Origin: Larkinella punicea
GTDB taxonomy: Bacteria > Bacteroidota > Bacteroidia > Cytophagales > Spirosomataceae
NCBI RefSeq assembly: GCF_003334855.1
Contig: NZ_QOWE01000029.1
Span: 43,341-107,340, forward strand
Length of the DNA stretch: 64,000 nucleotides
Direction of reading: 5' to 3'
Positions 8,915 through 18,053 of this stretch are shown piece after piece (position 1 is the first letter of the stretch; each line of letters opens with the position of its first letter). Both the position numbers and the translations under genes were made by a program. Below the pieces are notes generated by a model. It was not told where the DNA came from. It made no database searches and saw nothing but the letters and a program-made list of their open reading frames with translations.

Positions 8915-9739
8915 ATGCAAAGCAAATATCCCTGGGAAACCATTAAAGAATACCGCGAGATTCTGTTCCAGTATTACGAAGGTGTTGCCAAAATCAGCAT
9001 TAACCGGCCCGAAAAGCACAATGCGTTTACGCCGTTGACGGTCAGGGAAATGAGCGAAGCCATGGAACTCGCCCGCCAGGACGAGCGCGTGGGGGTTGTG
9101 ATTTTGACGGGTGAAGGTGGCAAAGCGTTTTGCAGCGGTGGCGATCAGTCCGTCCGGGGCCATGGCGGGTATGTGGGTGAAGACAGCGTTCCGCGGTTGA
9201 ACGTGCTCGATTTTCAGATGCAGATCCGGCGGATTCCGAAACCGGTGATTGCGATGGTGGCTGGCTGGGCCATCGGCGGTGGTCACGTTCTGCACGTGGT
9301 TTCTGACCTGACGATTGCGGCCGAAAACGCCCGTTTCGGCCAGACCGGCCCCAAAGTCGGGAGTTTCGACGGCGGTTTTGGCGCTTCGTATCTGGCCCGG
9401 ATTGTCGGACAGAAAAAAGCCCGCGAAATCTGGTATTTGTGTGACCAGTACGACGCACAGGAAGCCTTGCAGATGGGGCTGGTCAATAAAGTGGTGCCGC
9501 TGGAACAACTCGAAGAAACCACCCTGGAATGGTGCCGCAAGATGCTCGAAAAAAGTCCGATTGCGCTGCGGATGCTGAAAGCATCGTTCAATGCCGAACT
9601 GGATGGTCAGGCCGGCATTCAGCAACTGGCGGGTGATGCCACCCTGTTGTATTATTTGTCGGATGAAGCGAAAGAAGGCAAAGATTCGTTTCTGGAGAAA
9701 CGCAAACCGGATTTCAGTAAGTTTCCAAAATTCCCTTAA
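8915..9739 (+). CDS. menB: 1,4-Dihydroxy-2-naphthoyl-CoA synthase
   Basis: A 274-residue crotonase-fold enzyme that closes the second ring in menaquinone synthesis by converting o-succinylbenzoyl-CoA to 1,4-dihydroxy-2-naphthoyl-CoA. The MenB signatures are strong: [13 protein letters not shown] at the start, [13 protein letters not shown] for the oxyanion hole, [20 protein letters not shown], and the Asp-containing [18 protein letters not shown] loop. Length is typical. It works with menE at 7073-8125. The GntR regulator begins nine bases after its stop, so the two are probably cotranscribed. The repeat immediately upstream may lie in its leader. Confidence 0.95.
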   Translation: MQSKYPWETIKEYREILFQYYEGVAKISINRPEKHNAFTPLTVREMSEAMELARQDERVGVVILTGEGGKAFCSGGDQSVRGHGGYVGEDSVPRLNVLDFQMQIRRIPKPVIAMVAGWAIGGGHVLHVVSDLTIAAENARFGQTGPKVGSFDGGFGASYLARIVGQKKAREIWYLCDQYDAQEALQMGLVNKVVPLEQLEETTLEWCRKMLEKSPIALRMLKASFNAELDGQAGIQQLAGDATLLYYLSDEAKEGKDSFLEKRKPDFSKFPKFP

Positions 9740-9748
9740 CCCCTGTCC

Positions 9749-10765
9749 ATGATTGATCTTCATATCGAATCTCAGTCGAGCGTTCCGAAATACCGTCAGA
9801 TCGTCAACGCGGTGATCAATGGCATTGAAATTGGTACCCTCAAAAGGGATCAGCAACTGCCGTCGATCAATGAACTGAGTGAAGAATATTACCTGGCCCG
9901 CGATACCGTCGAGAAAGCTTACAACTTCCTGAAAAAAGAAGGGGTGATTCAGGCGGTTCAGGGCAAAGGATTTTTTATCCGGCGCGATGGTCCCGGCCAA
10001 TTGCGGGTTCTGTTTCTGATCAACAAGTTTAGCGCCTACAAAAAAATCATTTACTATTCGCTGGTGAATGCTTTGGGCCACAACGCTGTGGTCGACCTGC
10101 GCATTCACCACCACAGCGCGCAGCGGTTTAAAAAACTGCTGGAAGAAAATCTGGGGCAATACCACTATTACGTGGTGATGCCGCACTTTTACGAAGAAAC
10201 CGAACAGGTGAACGTCGTCAAGTTGCTGGAGCAGATTCCGGCCAACGAACTGATCATTCTGGATCGGGAGATTTCGGAATTACACGGCAACTATTCGGCG
10301 ATTTACCAGCAGTTTGACCGCGATATTTACGAAGCCCTGGAATCAGGTCTGGATGTGCTGGAAAAGTACAAAAAACTGACGTTGGTTTTCCCAAAAGAAG
10401 TCTATTATCCCCGGGAAATCGTGCGCGGTTTTCGAAATTTCTGCGTTCACTACCACAAAGAGTTCGAGCTACTCGATACGCTGACGGGGCGCGAACTGCA
10501 AACCGGTACGGCCTATATTGTGCTGGAAGACGGCGACCTGGTCGAACTGGTTCGGCAGGTCAAACAGCGGGGTTTGAAACTGGGGCAGGACATCGGAGTG
10601 CTGGCCTTTAACGAAACGCCCCTGAAGGAAGTCCTGGCCGACGGCATTGCGGTGATTTCGACCGACCACGAAAAAATGGGCGAAACCGCGGCCCGGCTCA
10701 TTCTGGAAAAACGACATGAAAAAGTAAAAAATCCCTTTCAGTTGATTCGGCGGGCGTCTTTGTAA
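9749..10765 (+). CDS. GntR-family regulator with sugar-binding-like C-domain
   Basis: A 338-residue transcription factor. Residues about 8-78 form the GntR winged helix (KYRQIVNAVINGIEIGTLKR, then LPSINELSEEYYLARDTVEKAY and a GKGFFI wing). The rest resembles a periplasmic-binding-protein or LacI-type effector domain: LRVLFLINKFSAYK, VVMPHFYEE, LVFPKEVYYPREIVRGF and DIGVLAFNETPLKEVLADGI. This pairing is common in Bacteroidota and usually senses sugars. It starts nine bases after menB, yet its targets need not be menaquinone genes. Its last 28 bases overlap the convergent DUF1460 gene. Confidence 0.85.
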   Translation: MIDLHIESQSSVPKYRQIVNAVINGIEIGTLKRDQQLPSINELSEEYYLARDTVEKAYNFLKKEGVIQAVQGKGFFIRRDGPGQLRVLFLINKFSAYKKIIYYSLVNALGHNAVVDLRIHHHSAQRFKKLLEENLGQYHYYVVMPHFYEETEQVNVVKLLEQIPANELIILDREISELHGNYSAIYQQFDRDIYEALESGLDVLEKYKKLTLVFPKEVYYPREIVRGFRNFCVHYHKEFELLDTLTGRELQTGTAYIVLEDGDLVELVRQVKQRGLKLGQDIGVLAFNETPLKEVLADGIAVISTDHEKMGETAARLILEKRHEKVKNPFQLIRRASL

Positions 10766-11634
10766 GAGAGGTTCTGCGGACTGTTTTCTTTCAAACGCGC
10801 CACCCGAATGCCCGAAAATTGCCGGTTCCACAACACGTAATCGGCCAACGGTTCTTCCGATATCATTACTTCACCGTAGTGCGACGACGCGTGCAGCAAA
10901 TGCGCCCTTTTCTCTCCATTAGGGCCATTTTGCCAGACCACAAAACCAACGTGCTTCATGTCCAAACCGGGCCGGGAAGCCGTCAGCATGATGATGTCGC
11001 CTTCTTTCAGGCTACTTTCGATCTCTTTGATGCGTTTTTTGGGAATAAACCAGAAGCTCTGCTGGCTGATGGCCGACTCCACCAGCGCGATCTGCTGAAG
11101 GGTTGAAGGGTCCGAAAGCTGCGGGTATTTCCAGGTGCTTTTGGTCATATACGACACCGGTTTTGACACCTGCATACCGCCAATTTTTCGCGTCACATCC
11201 TGTACAATCCCCTTTTGCTCGTTATCGACCAGCCATTCCGAAAAGTAATGCAGGCGACTGGCAAACCCATCGATGGTGCCGTTGCGATACCGCAGTTTGG
11301 TTAGGTTCTTGCGAAAAAGGCGGTCGAACTGCACCGAATCCTGCTCGTTGAGCAACTGATGACGGGCCAGCGAAAGCGCGAGGGTGGTTTCCAGAAATGT
11401 GGTGCAATCGAACGCCCGAAAATTGACAACCAACTGTTCGGTTTCATTGCCATCCAGCGTGTGGGCCACATACGGACGCCCCTGAAACGATTTACTGATG
11501 GCAATTGCCGTTTCGGCCGGGGAGATTCCGGGCGCAACGACCACCTGCCGAAGTGGCGAAGTCAGAGTAATTTCCTGAGCAATCGACCGGGTAAAAGGCA
11601 CTAACGCAAGCAGAACGGTAAACAGTTTCTTCAT
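10738..11634 (-). CDS. DUF1460 secreted amidase-like protein
   Basis: A 298-residue protein with a signal peptide (KKLFTVLLALVPFTRSIAQ) that exports it to the periplasm. The DUF1460 family has an NlpC/P60-like fold and is related to N-acetylmuramoyl-L-alanine amidases. Visible features are Cys77 in AFDCTTFLET as likely nucleophile and a later MKHVGFVVWQ plus HLLHASSHYGEV supplying His. A role in peptidoglycan turnover or recycling is inferred. I use ATG 11634 because the codon before it is TTG. The 3' end overlaps the convergent GntR gene by 28 bases. Confidence 0.85.
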   Translation of the reverse strand: MKKLFTVLLALVPFTRSIAQEITLTSPLRQVVVAPGISPAETAIAISKSFQGRPYVAHTLDGNETEQLVVNFRAFDCTTFLETTLALSLARHQLLNEQDSVQFDRLFRKNLTKLRYRNGTIDGFASRLHYFSEWLVDNEQKGIVQDVTRKIGGMQVSKPVSYMTKSTWKYPQLSDPSTLQQIALVESAISQQSFWFIPKKRIKEIESSLKEGDIIMLTASRPGLDMKHVGFVVWQNGPNGEKRAHLLHASSHYGEVMISEEPLADYVLWNRQFSGIRVARLKENSPQNLSYKDARRIN

Positions 11635-11764
11635 CAAGTACGGTGATTAAGAAAACGCAGGAATCAAGACAGCGAACCGGTTTTCCGTGAAAATAGCAAA
11701 AATCGGATCACGATGCCACATCAATCTGTATATACACGGTTGAAATAAAAAACCAGCTCCTATT

Positions 11765-12172
11765 TCAAAATACCGTTATTTTGATCTTTGTCAGTTTTTG
11801 GATTCGCTTAAAGTCTGACTGATTGAAGGTGTACAGCTCCTGGCAATGATGGGTTTCGGCAATAGCTGTATGGAGACAATCATTGATATTTTGAAAGCCA
11901 ATCACTTTCGCTATTGAGATAGCCCGAAGCATCTCCTCCATTTGATAGAAAACGGGTTCAAAAGGCAGAAAAGTTTGCAACATGGCCTCAATGTCATCCG
12001 GCTTTCGGTCAAGCCGGTGTAACACGTAAGCGGTTTCTTGCAGGGATAAAAACGAAATCAGAAACTGACTGGCAGATGTTGCTGCTTCGTAAAGCTCTTT
12101 TGCTTTTTTATTTTTGGTAGAATCCTGTGGAACCAGAAGGTGGATCAGCACATCCGTATCAAAGTAGATCAT
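11765..12172 (-). CDS. PIN-domain ribonuclease toxin (VapC-like)
   Basis: A 135-residue PIN domain. The first acidic pair is in IYFDTDVLIHLL (Asp5, Asp7); a central Glu lies in FLSLQETAYVL, and an acidic/His-rich segment (NINDCLHTAIAETH) precedes LYTFNQSDF. These are the metal-binding positions of PIN ribonucleases. The start codon overlaps the stop of the upstream antitoxin-like gene as ATGA, a layout typical of toxin-antitoxin pairs. The expected activity is endonucleolytic cleavage of RNA when not held by its partner. Target is unknown. Confidence 0.85.
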   Translation of the reverse strand: MIYFDTDVLIHLLVPQDSTKNKKAKELYEAATSASQFLISFLSLQETAYVLHRLDRKPDDIEAMLQTFLPFEPVFYQMEEMLRAISIAKVIGFQNINDCLHTAIAETHHCQELYTFNQSDFKRIQKLTKIKITVF

Positions 12173-12405
12173 AAATTCACTTCATTCGCCAAATCAGAAA
12201 GATTTAGATTCGGGTCTACTTTCATGTCTTTGAACCGATCAAGCAAAACCAACGACTTTTTATAAAGCTCTTTTTGATTGACTGGTTTTTTATCTGGCAC
12301 GTCTTCAACCGTAATACTGACTTCCTTACCCGCAAATTTGGCTTTGATAGCCTCTAAAAAGCCACTATTCAACGAATCTGCCGGTATTCTGTACGTTAAT
12401 TGCAT
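12169..12405 (-). CDS. Antitoxin partner of the PIN toxin
   Basis: A 78-residue protein located immediately upstream of the PIN gene with a four-base overlap. The N-terminal half is beta-rich (MQLTYRIPADSL, EVSITVEDVPD) and may be the DNA-binding or dimer part. The C-terminal half is helical and ends in NLSDLANEVNL, a plausible toxin-binding tail. I cannot place it in a named antitoxin family such as AbrB or RHH, so the assignment rests on position and size. It probably represses its own promoter, as such antitoxins usually do. Confidence 0.7.
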   Translation of the reverse strand: MQLTYRIPADSLNSGFLEAIKAKFAGKEVSITVEDVPDKKPVNQKELYKKSLVLLDRFKDMKVDPNLNLSDLANEVNL

Positions 12406-12525
12406 AGCACGCTGCTTTAAAATCTCACCAATTTAACATTATTCTTCTTCATCTCGTTCGACTTTTTTGCAAATGCATCAAGAGCATTTCGTACGAAAAC
12501 GACAAAATTAATCCATCTAGCTAGC

Positions 12526-14403
12526 TTATTTGATTTCCAAAACCAGCACACTCAACGGCGGCAATTCGACCGGAACACCGGAAGTCGCGGCTGATTTTAA
12601 CTTGGTTTTTGTCCGAAAAATATCGCTAAACGAATAGATTTTGGTCCCGTCCAGCTTCATGGTTTTCCAGGCTTCCACCGGAATGCGAACCGTCGTTTTA
12701 GCGGTTTTCTGTTTGTCGAAATTACAAACAATCAGCAGTTTCTGTTTGGCCGAGTGCCGCAGGTAACTATACAGCCGGTGCTGGTCGTAGCCGGGGCTTT
12801 TGCCGGCGTTGTTTGCGTATTGCAAGTCGTAAAAAGCACCCATCCGGATGGCGTCGCTGGTGTTGACCAACTGGTTCAACTGCTGGTAGAATTTCCGAAG
12901 ATTTTTCTGGTCGTCCGTTAGCTTGCCACCATCGAACCTGGCGGGTTTGTCCACGCTGCCGTTGGTCCAGGCCTGAAATTCCGGGACACCCCAGTAATCA
13001 AAAATGGTCGTCCGGCCATCTTCCCCCTGAAACCCTTCGGCCTGCGTCGGGTTGACGCCCAGTTCCTGCCCGAAATAGATCATCAGCGGGCCGGTGTGCA
13101 GGGTGGCCGAAAGCGTCATGGCCGGAACCGCCGTCCACGGATCGCTGGCAAAAAACCGGGAGGCCACGCGCTGTTCGTCGTGGTTTTCCAGAAACCGCAG
13201 CATGTGATTGGCATAATCGCCCGACTCCTGTTGCCAAACCCGCGTAATATCCTCCGTCGTCCCGTGGCCTTCCATCAACCGCCGAACGGCGTCATACAGG
13301 CCAACTTTGTCGTAGAGGTAATCGAATTTGCCGGTAAAAATATAGTTGCGGTATTGCTGCGGGTTGTAGATTTCGGCGATAAAAATGACATCGGGAAAAG
13401 CCGCCTTGACCTGCGGAATGGCCCAGCCCCAAAATTCGACCGGCACCATTTCGGCCATGTCGCACCGAAAACCGTCCACGCCTTTGGCCGCCCAGAACAG
13501 CAGAATATCCTTCATTTTTACCCAGGTCGACGGAACCGGATCGAAGTGCGTTTGGCGGTTGTTGAGGTAATCGACACCGTAATTCAGCTTGATCGTTTCA
13601 TACCAGTCATTGAGGTCGGGCTGGGCTTTGAAAACGTCATTGCCTGTCGCTTTGGCCGGATTTTCAACGTAGTTCACCACCGATTCTTCCGGGGTCACGA
13701 CGCCCTGCGGCACCTGAAATGATTGACCGGGCAAATAATAGAAATTGTTTTTCGGATCGAAGGGTTTGCTGGTGTCATCGCCCTCTCCCATGTCCTGCAC
13801 GCCTGCCGGTTTGGCGTCGGAATGATACTCCCGGGCCACGTGGTTGGGAATAAAATCGATCAGCACTTTCAGATCGTTGGTGTGCGACCGTTTCAGTAAA
13901 TCCTCGAATTCCTTCATCCGGTTGGGCACATCGACCGCCAGATCCGGGTTCACGTCGTAATAATCTTTGATGGCATAAGGCGAACCCGCCCGGCCTTTCA
14001 CCACCTGCGGATTGTCTTTCCGGATCCCGAATGCCGAGTAATCCGTCATCAGCGCGTGTTCGATAATTCCGGTATACCAGACGTGCGAAACACCAAATTT
14101 CTTCAGTTCCTGCAAGGCTTTGGCGGTAATGTCGTTGAATTTGCCAACGCCGTTTTCATCCCGGCTTCCCCAGGGTTTATTGGTCGTATTCTGATTACCG
14201 AAAAGGCGTGTAAAAATTTGGTAAACAACGAGTTTGTCTGACTTTTCTTCGATGGGCACAGATGTATTCATGTTCGACTGTAAGGGTTCAACGGAAAAAG
14301 CCGCCAGGGTATGCAGCATACCGGAAGCCACCAACCCACCGGCAAAAGTTCGGCGGTTTATTTTGAAAGAATCTGGAGTGGATGAATTCGTCTTCATGTC
14401 CAA
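12526..14403 (-). CDS. GH13 alpha-amylase-family enzyme with export signal
   Basis: A 625-residue glycoside hydrolase family 13 protein. The N-terminus has NRRTFAGGLVASGMLHTLAA, a hydrophobic export signal with paired Arg. The (beta/alpha)8 barrel shows region I DFIPNH (183-188), nucleophile Asp315 in GFRCDMA, acid/base Glu344 in FIAEIYN, and the transition-state Asp409 in LENHDEQR. The C-terminal beta domain ends with LPPLSVLVLEIK. Catalytic residues are complete, so it should cut alpha-1,4-glucans, but exact specificity is unclear. It is divergent from the second GH13 gene across a 135-base spacer that probably holds both promoters. Confidence 0.9.
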   Translation of the reverse strand: MDMKTNSSTPDSFKINRRTFAGGLVASGMLHTLAAFSVEPLQSNMNTSVPIEEKSDKLVVYQIFTRLFGNQNTTNKPWGSRDENGVGKFNDITAKALQELKKFGVSHVWYTGIIEHALMTDYSAFGIRKDNPQVVKGRAGSPYAIKDYYDVNPDLAVDVPNRMKEFEDLLKRSHTNDLKVLIDFIPNHVAREYHSDAKPAGVQDMGEGDDTSKPFDPKNNFYYLPGQSFQVPQGVVTPEESVVNYVENPAKATGNDVFKAQPDLNDWYETIKLNYGVDYLNNRQTHFDPVPSTWVKMKDILLFWAAKGVDGFRCDMAEMVPVEFWGWAIPQVKAAFPDVIFIAEIYNPQQYRNYIFTGKFDYLYDKVGLYDAVRRLMEGHGTTEDITRVWQQESGDYANHMLRFLENHDEQRVASRFFASDPWTAVPAMTLSATLHTGPLMIYFGQELGVNPTQAEGFQGEDGRTTIFDYWGVPEFQAWTNGSVDKPARFDGGKLTDDQKNLRKFYQQLNQLVNTSDAIRMGAFYDLQYANNAGKSPGYDQHRLYSYLRHSAKQKLLIVCNFDKQKTAKTTVRIPVEAWKTMKLDGTKIYSFSDIFRTKTKLKSAATSGVPVELPPLSVLVLEIK

Positions 14404-14538
14404 GATACAAATTTACCAATGTCTGCCTGACGAGACGGACTGGTTTCGACGTCAAATTTCAAATTTACTGGCAATATGAAAACAAATCCTTTATTTTACC
14501 ATATTTAAGATTGTGTTCCAATCTCTCCGCTAACCGTT

Positions 14539-16416
14539 ATGAACCGTTCGATTACCCTCTTGCTTCTGGTCATCCAGCTTGTCTTGTGCCGGGCCCTGGC
14601 GCAGTCCGCGGCCATCCAGCGCATCGACCCAACCAACTGGTGGGTCGGCCTGAAAAACCCCAACCTCCAGCTTCTCGTCTACGGCCCCAAAGCCGGATCG
14701 ATGACCTACACGATCAACTACCCCGGCGTCAAACTGGTGAAAACACAGAAGGCCGAAAACCCCGATTTTATTTTTCTGGATCTGCTTATTTCCGCAACTG
14801 CCAAACCGGGCACTTTTCGAATTGTGGGAAAAAGCGGCTCCGAAACCGTCAGTCGAGCCTACGAGTTAAAGCCTCGGACAACCGGGCCGAAAGGGCAGGG
14901 CGTTTCGGCGGCCGACTTTATTTACCTGATCATGCCCGACCGCTTTGCCAACGGCGACCCGGCCAACGATGCTTTTCCTGACCTGCTCGACACCAAAGCC
15001 GATCGGTCGGTTCCGCATTTACGGCACGGCGGGGACTTGCAGGGCATCACCAACCACCTGGATTATTTGCAGGAACTGGGCGTCACAGCCCTCTGGATGA
15101 CGCCGGTTCTGGCCAACGATGAAACCTTGAAACAGGAAGCTCCCGACCGGATGCAGGCGGGGTACCACGGCTATCATTTTACGGACCATTACCAGATCGA
15201 CAAGCGGTTTGGCGGCACGGAGGGCTACCGAAAATTGGGTCAGGCGCTCCACCAGCGCGGCATGAAACTGGTGCAGGATGCGGTGTATAACCACGTGAGC
15301 GACGACCACTGGCTTTATAAAAATCAACCGTTCAAAGACTGGTTCAACCAATGGCCGACCTACACCGGCAGTTCGCACAAAGAGCAGGCTTTGTATGATC
15401 CCTATTCTTCGGCTTCGGACCGAAAAGTACTGCTGGACGGCTGGTTCACGCCTTTTCTGCCCGATCTGAACCTGCGAAATTCGTTTTTGTCCACGTATCT
15501 GATTCAGCATGCGATCTGGTGTACGGAGCTTTTTGCGCTGGATGCGTGGCGCGTCGACACCTATAAATACAACGATTTGAACTTCCTGAACCGCTGTAAT
15601 CAGGCCCTTTTGACGGAGTATCCCAAACTCCATATTTTCGGGGAAGCCTGGGTTGGCAACCCCGTGGCGCAGGCGTTTTTTGTCAAAAACCGGATCGAGC
15701 AGCCGTTCAAATCCAATCAGCCGGGCGGTCTGGATTTTGTCTTGTATGATGCTTTTAATGCGGCTTTGAAAGAGAATTTTGGCTGGGATTCGGGCGTCAA
15801 CCGGGTTTATCAGGCGTTGGCGACAGATGCGGTTTATGCCGATCCGCAAAAGCTGGTTACGTTTCTGGACAACCACGATACCGACCGCTACCTGTCGGTG
15901 ATTGGCGACGATTACGCGAAATACAAAATGGGCGTCACCTGGCTTCTGACAACGCGCGGCATCCCTTCATGGTATTACGGAACGGAAGTGCTGATGAAGA
16001 ACACCAAAAACCCGTCGGATGCGGAAGTGCGCCGGGATTTTCCGGGCGGTTTTCCCGGTGATCCGGCGAATAAATTTACCGATGCCGGGCGAAACGAAAA
16101 GGAAAAAGACGCCTTCAATTTTGTAAAAAAACTGGCTAATTACCGGAAAAACACGCCGACTTTGCACGCGGGGAAATTGATGCAGTTTATTCCCCAAAAC
16201 GGCACCTACGTCTATTTTCGCTATGATGCGTCCAAAACCGTGATGATAGCGACCAATTCGACTGAGCAGGAAATCAATCTGGAAACCGGCCGGTTTGCCG
16301 AACGCATGGCAGGTTTTACAAAGGCTCGAAACGTGCTGACCGACGAGGTAATCAACAGCTTGACTACCCTCAAATTACCGGCCAAAACTGCGGTGGTGCT
16401 GGAACTGGCTCGCTAA
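14539..16416 (+). CDS. GH13 cyclomaltodextrinase/neopullulanase-like enzyme
   Basis: A 625-residue secreted GH13 enzyme. A signal peptide covers residues 1-21 (LLLVIQLVLCRALAQ). Residues about 25-110 are the N-terminal beta domain seen in cyclomaltodextrinases and SusA-type neopullulanases (RIDPTNWWVGLKNPNLQLL). The catalytic barrel carries DAVYNH, nucleophile Asp340 in AWRVDTYKY, Glu369 in IFGEAWVGN and Asp447 in LDNHDTDR. It would cleave cyclodextrins, pullulan or maltodextrins in the periplasm to yield short malto-oligosaccharides. It leads a plus-strand set with pgmB and a GH65 phosphorylase, consistent with maltodextrin use. Confidence 0.9.
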   Translation: MNRSITLLLLVIQLVLCRALAQSAAIQRIDPTNWWVGLKNPNLQLLVYGPKAGSMTYTINYPGVKLVKTQKAENPDFIFLDLLISATAKPGTFRIVGKSGSETVSRAYELKPRTTGPKGQGVSAADFIYLIMPDRFANGDPANDAFPDLLDTKADRSVPHLRHGGDLQGITNHLDYLQELGVTALWMTPVLANDETLKQEAPDRMQAGYHGYHFTDHYQIDKRFGGTEGYRKLGQALHQRGMKLVQDAVYNHVSDDHWLYKNQPFKDWFNQWPTYTGSSHKEQALYDPYSSASDRKVLLDGWFTPFLPDLNLRNSFLSTYLIQHAIWCTELFALDAWRVDTYKYNDLNFLNRCNQALLTEYPKLHIFGEAWVGNPVAQAFFVKNRIEQPFKSNQPGGLDFVLYDAFNAALKENFGWDSGVNRVYQALATDAVYADPQKLVTFLDNHDTDRYLSVIGDDYAKYKMGVTWLLTTRGIPSWYYGTEVLMKNTKNPSDAEVRRDFPGGFPGDPANKFTDAGRNEKEKDAFNFVKKLANYRKNTPTLHAGKLMQFIPQNGTYVYFRYDASKTVMIATNSTEQEINLETGRFAERMAGFTKARNVLTDEVINSLTTLKLPAKTAVVLELAR

Positions 16417-16506
16417 ACGGGCCTGGATGAAAACGGGGGAACGCTAACGCATAAGTCCTTTTTTATCGCTTTATTGCAGTACACAACCTGCATAATCAAT
16501 CAGCCA

Positions 16507-17172
16507 ATGCCCATAAAAGCCTTACTTTTTGACCTGGATGGCGTTATTGTTGACACCGCGATTTATCATTATCAAGCCTGGCGACGGATGGCCAACACGC
16601 TGGGATTCGATATTACGGAAGAATTTAATGAGCAATTGAAGGGCATCAGCCGCACCGAATCCCTGGAAATTATTCTGGCCCACGGCGGGCTGACGATTTC
16701 GGAGGATCATAAGCTGGCACTGGCTACGCAGAAAAACGAGTGGTATCTGGAACTGATTTCACAGATGACCCCTGCGGCTATCTTGCCCGGCGTAACGGAT
16801 TTTTTCGTGGCCGTAAAAGCCGCTCACCTCAAAACTGCCCTCGGATCGGTCAGTAAAAATGCCCGCCTGATTCTGGAACGCATTGGGATGATCGACGATT
16901 TCGATTCGATTATCGACGGCACCAAAATCAGCCGGGGCAAGCCCGATCCGGAGGTTTTTTTGAAAGGTGCCGCCGAACTTCACGTCCGGCCCGACGAATG
17001 TGTGGTTTTTGAAGATGCCGTTGCGGGTGTCGAAGCCGCCAAACGGGGTGGCATGCTGGCGGTTGGCATTGGTTTGCCGTCGGTTCTGACCCAGGCCGAC
17101 CTGGTGGTGCCGTCGCTGGCGCAATTGACGATGGAGGAGGTCTTCACCCTGTCAGCGGTCGATAGACCCTGA
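16507..17172 (+). CDS. pgmB: Beta-phosphoglucomutase
   Basis: A 221-residue HAD-superfamily phosphotransferase that interconverts beta-glucose-1-phosphate and glucose-6-phosphate. The nucleophile/acid pair is Asp9-Asp11 in LLFDLDGVIVDTA; ALGSVSKNA gives the conserved Ser, GKPDPEVF the Lys, and FEDAVAGVEAAK the second Asp pair. It carries the cap domain expected of beta-PGM (HYQAWRRMANTLGFDI). ATG 16507 is preferred to the upstream TTG because the nucleophile then sits at the normal distance. Its neighbour GH65 phosphorylase would supply the substrate. The last codons run into a cluster of CAGCGGT repeats. Confidence 0.92.
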   Translation: MPIKALLFDLDGVIVDTAIYHYQAWRRMANTLGFDITEEFNEQLKGISRTESLEIILAHGGLTISEDHKLALATQKNEWYLELISQMTPAAILPGVTDFFVAVKAAHLKTALGSVSKNARLILERIGMIDDFDSIIDGTKISRGKPDPEVFLKGAAELHVRPDECVVFEDAVAGVEAAKRGGMLAVGIGLPSVLTQADLVVPSLAQLTMEEVFTLSAVDRP

Positions 17173-17332
17173 CAGCGGTGAAGACTTTTTCCAAGGCCGT
17201 CGCATGATCGATCGACAGATCCTAACAGCGGTTGAAACCCAATCAGCGGTCGAACTCTGGCTCAACCGATCATGTCATCAGCGGTTATCTTTTTTATTAA
17301 ATAAAAACCGCTGTCAGGGTCTGTCGATCATG
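17153..17332. repeat. CAGCGGT repeat cluster with long inverted repeat
   Basis: CAGCGGT occurs directly at 17153, 17173, 17226, 17244 and 17279, and inverted at 17307. Arms 17203-17233 and 17306-17332 form an imperfect stem of about 27 pairs around a 72-base loop. The cluster begins inside the last codons of pgmB and fills the spacer to the DinB gene. Confidence 0.8.
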
Positions 17333-17364
17333 CAATGACCCGGCGCTGACAGGGTTTGAAAAAT

Positions 17365-17937
17365 ATGCAAAAAATAGAAACCGCCCACCAACTCCAGCAG
17401 CGGATCAAAACGGTTCTGGAAACCGTTGAGCGGGAATTTCGTCCGCTGTCCGACGAGCAACTGAACTGGAAACCCGACACCAAACGCTGGAGCATCACGC
17501 AGTGTTTGCAACACCTCAACCTGGCCGAACGGTTTTACATTCGAAACCTGCAGAAAAAAGTCGATGACCTGGGATTCATTCAGACTAACCCGACCGATCA
17601 ACCGCTGAAAAGCACGCTGGTCGGTCGGATGCTGCGCAAAGCCGTCGACCCAAACAGCAGCCTGAAACTGCCGACGGTTTCGTTCATGACGCCCCGCAAC
17701 GATCTGGACGCCCGCGATGTGATGAAGCAGTTTGTTGAATTACAGCAGCTTTTGCACGAATTGCTCGACAAGGCACCGTACATCGACTGGAACGAGGAAA
17801 AAGTGATGACCCTCTTTGGCAACTGGCTTAAAATCAACGTCGGCGATGCGTTTCAGATGCTGGTGGCCCACACCGAGCGTCACCTCAACCAGGCCCTGCG
17901 GGTGAAGCAGGAAGCCGCTGGTTTTCTGGCGAAATAA
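17365..17937 (+). CDS. DinB-superfamily protein
   Basis: A 190-residue four-helix-bundle protein. The N-terminal WSITQCLQHLNLAERFY and C-terminal MLVAHTERHLNQALRVK supply the His residues that bind a divalent metal in DinB/YfiT-type proteins. ERHLNQ near the end is the usual signature. Such proteins include thiol-dependent transferases, but the substrate here is unknown. ATG 17365 is preferred to TTG 17356. It sits between pgmB and the GH65 gene on the same strand, but it is probably a passenger in the sugar locus. Confidence 0.8.
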   Translation: MQKIETAHQLQQRIKTVLETVEREFRPLSDEQLNWKPDTKRWSITQCLQHLNLAERFYIRNLQKKVDDLGFIQTNPTDQPLKSTLVGRMLRKAVDPNSSLKLPTVSFMTPRNDLDARDVMKQFVELQQLLHELLDKAPYIDWNEEKVMTLFGNWLKINVGDAFQMLVAHTERHLNQALRVKQEAAGFLAK

Positions 17938-18053
17938 TTATATTTACGCCCAGCCCTTGATCAAAAAACCATAAGTATTTACCAATCAATTTATTAACAG
18001 CGCACCCTATCACATAGTGTTTTCCATCTCGCTAAAAATAACCTTAACCCGGA

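Noticed and set aside
8912..10186. Open frame of 424 codons on the minus strand opposite menB and the GntR gene
   Set aside because: Its product is Phe/His/Arg/Gln-rich with no family pattern, and it lies exactly antisense to two well-supported genes; it is a shadow of their codon use.
12526..14403. Strict Tat export of the GH13 protein
   Set aside because: NRRTF has the twin Arg but the full consensus is incomplete, so I call it only an export signal.
17153..17332. CRISPR array
   Set aside because: The CAGCGGT copies are only seven bases, unevenly spaced and without unique spacers of constant length.
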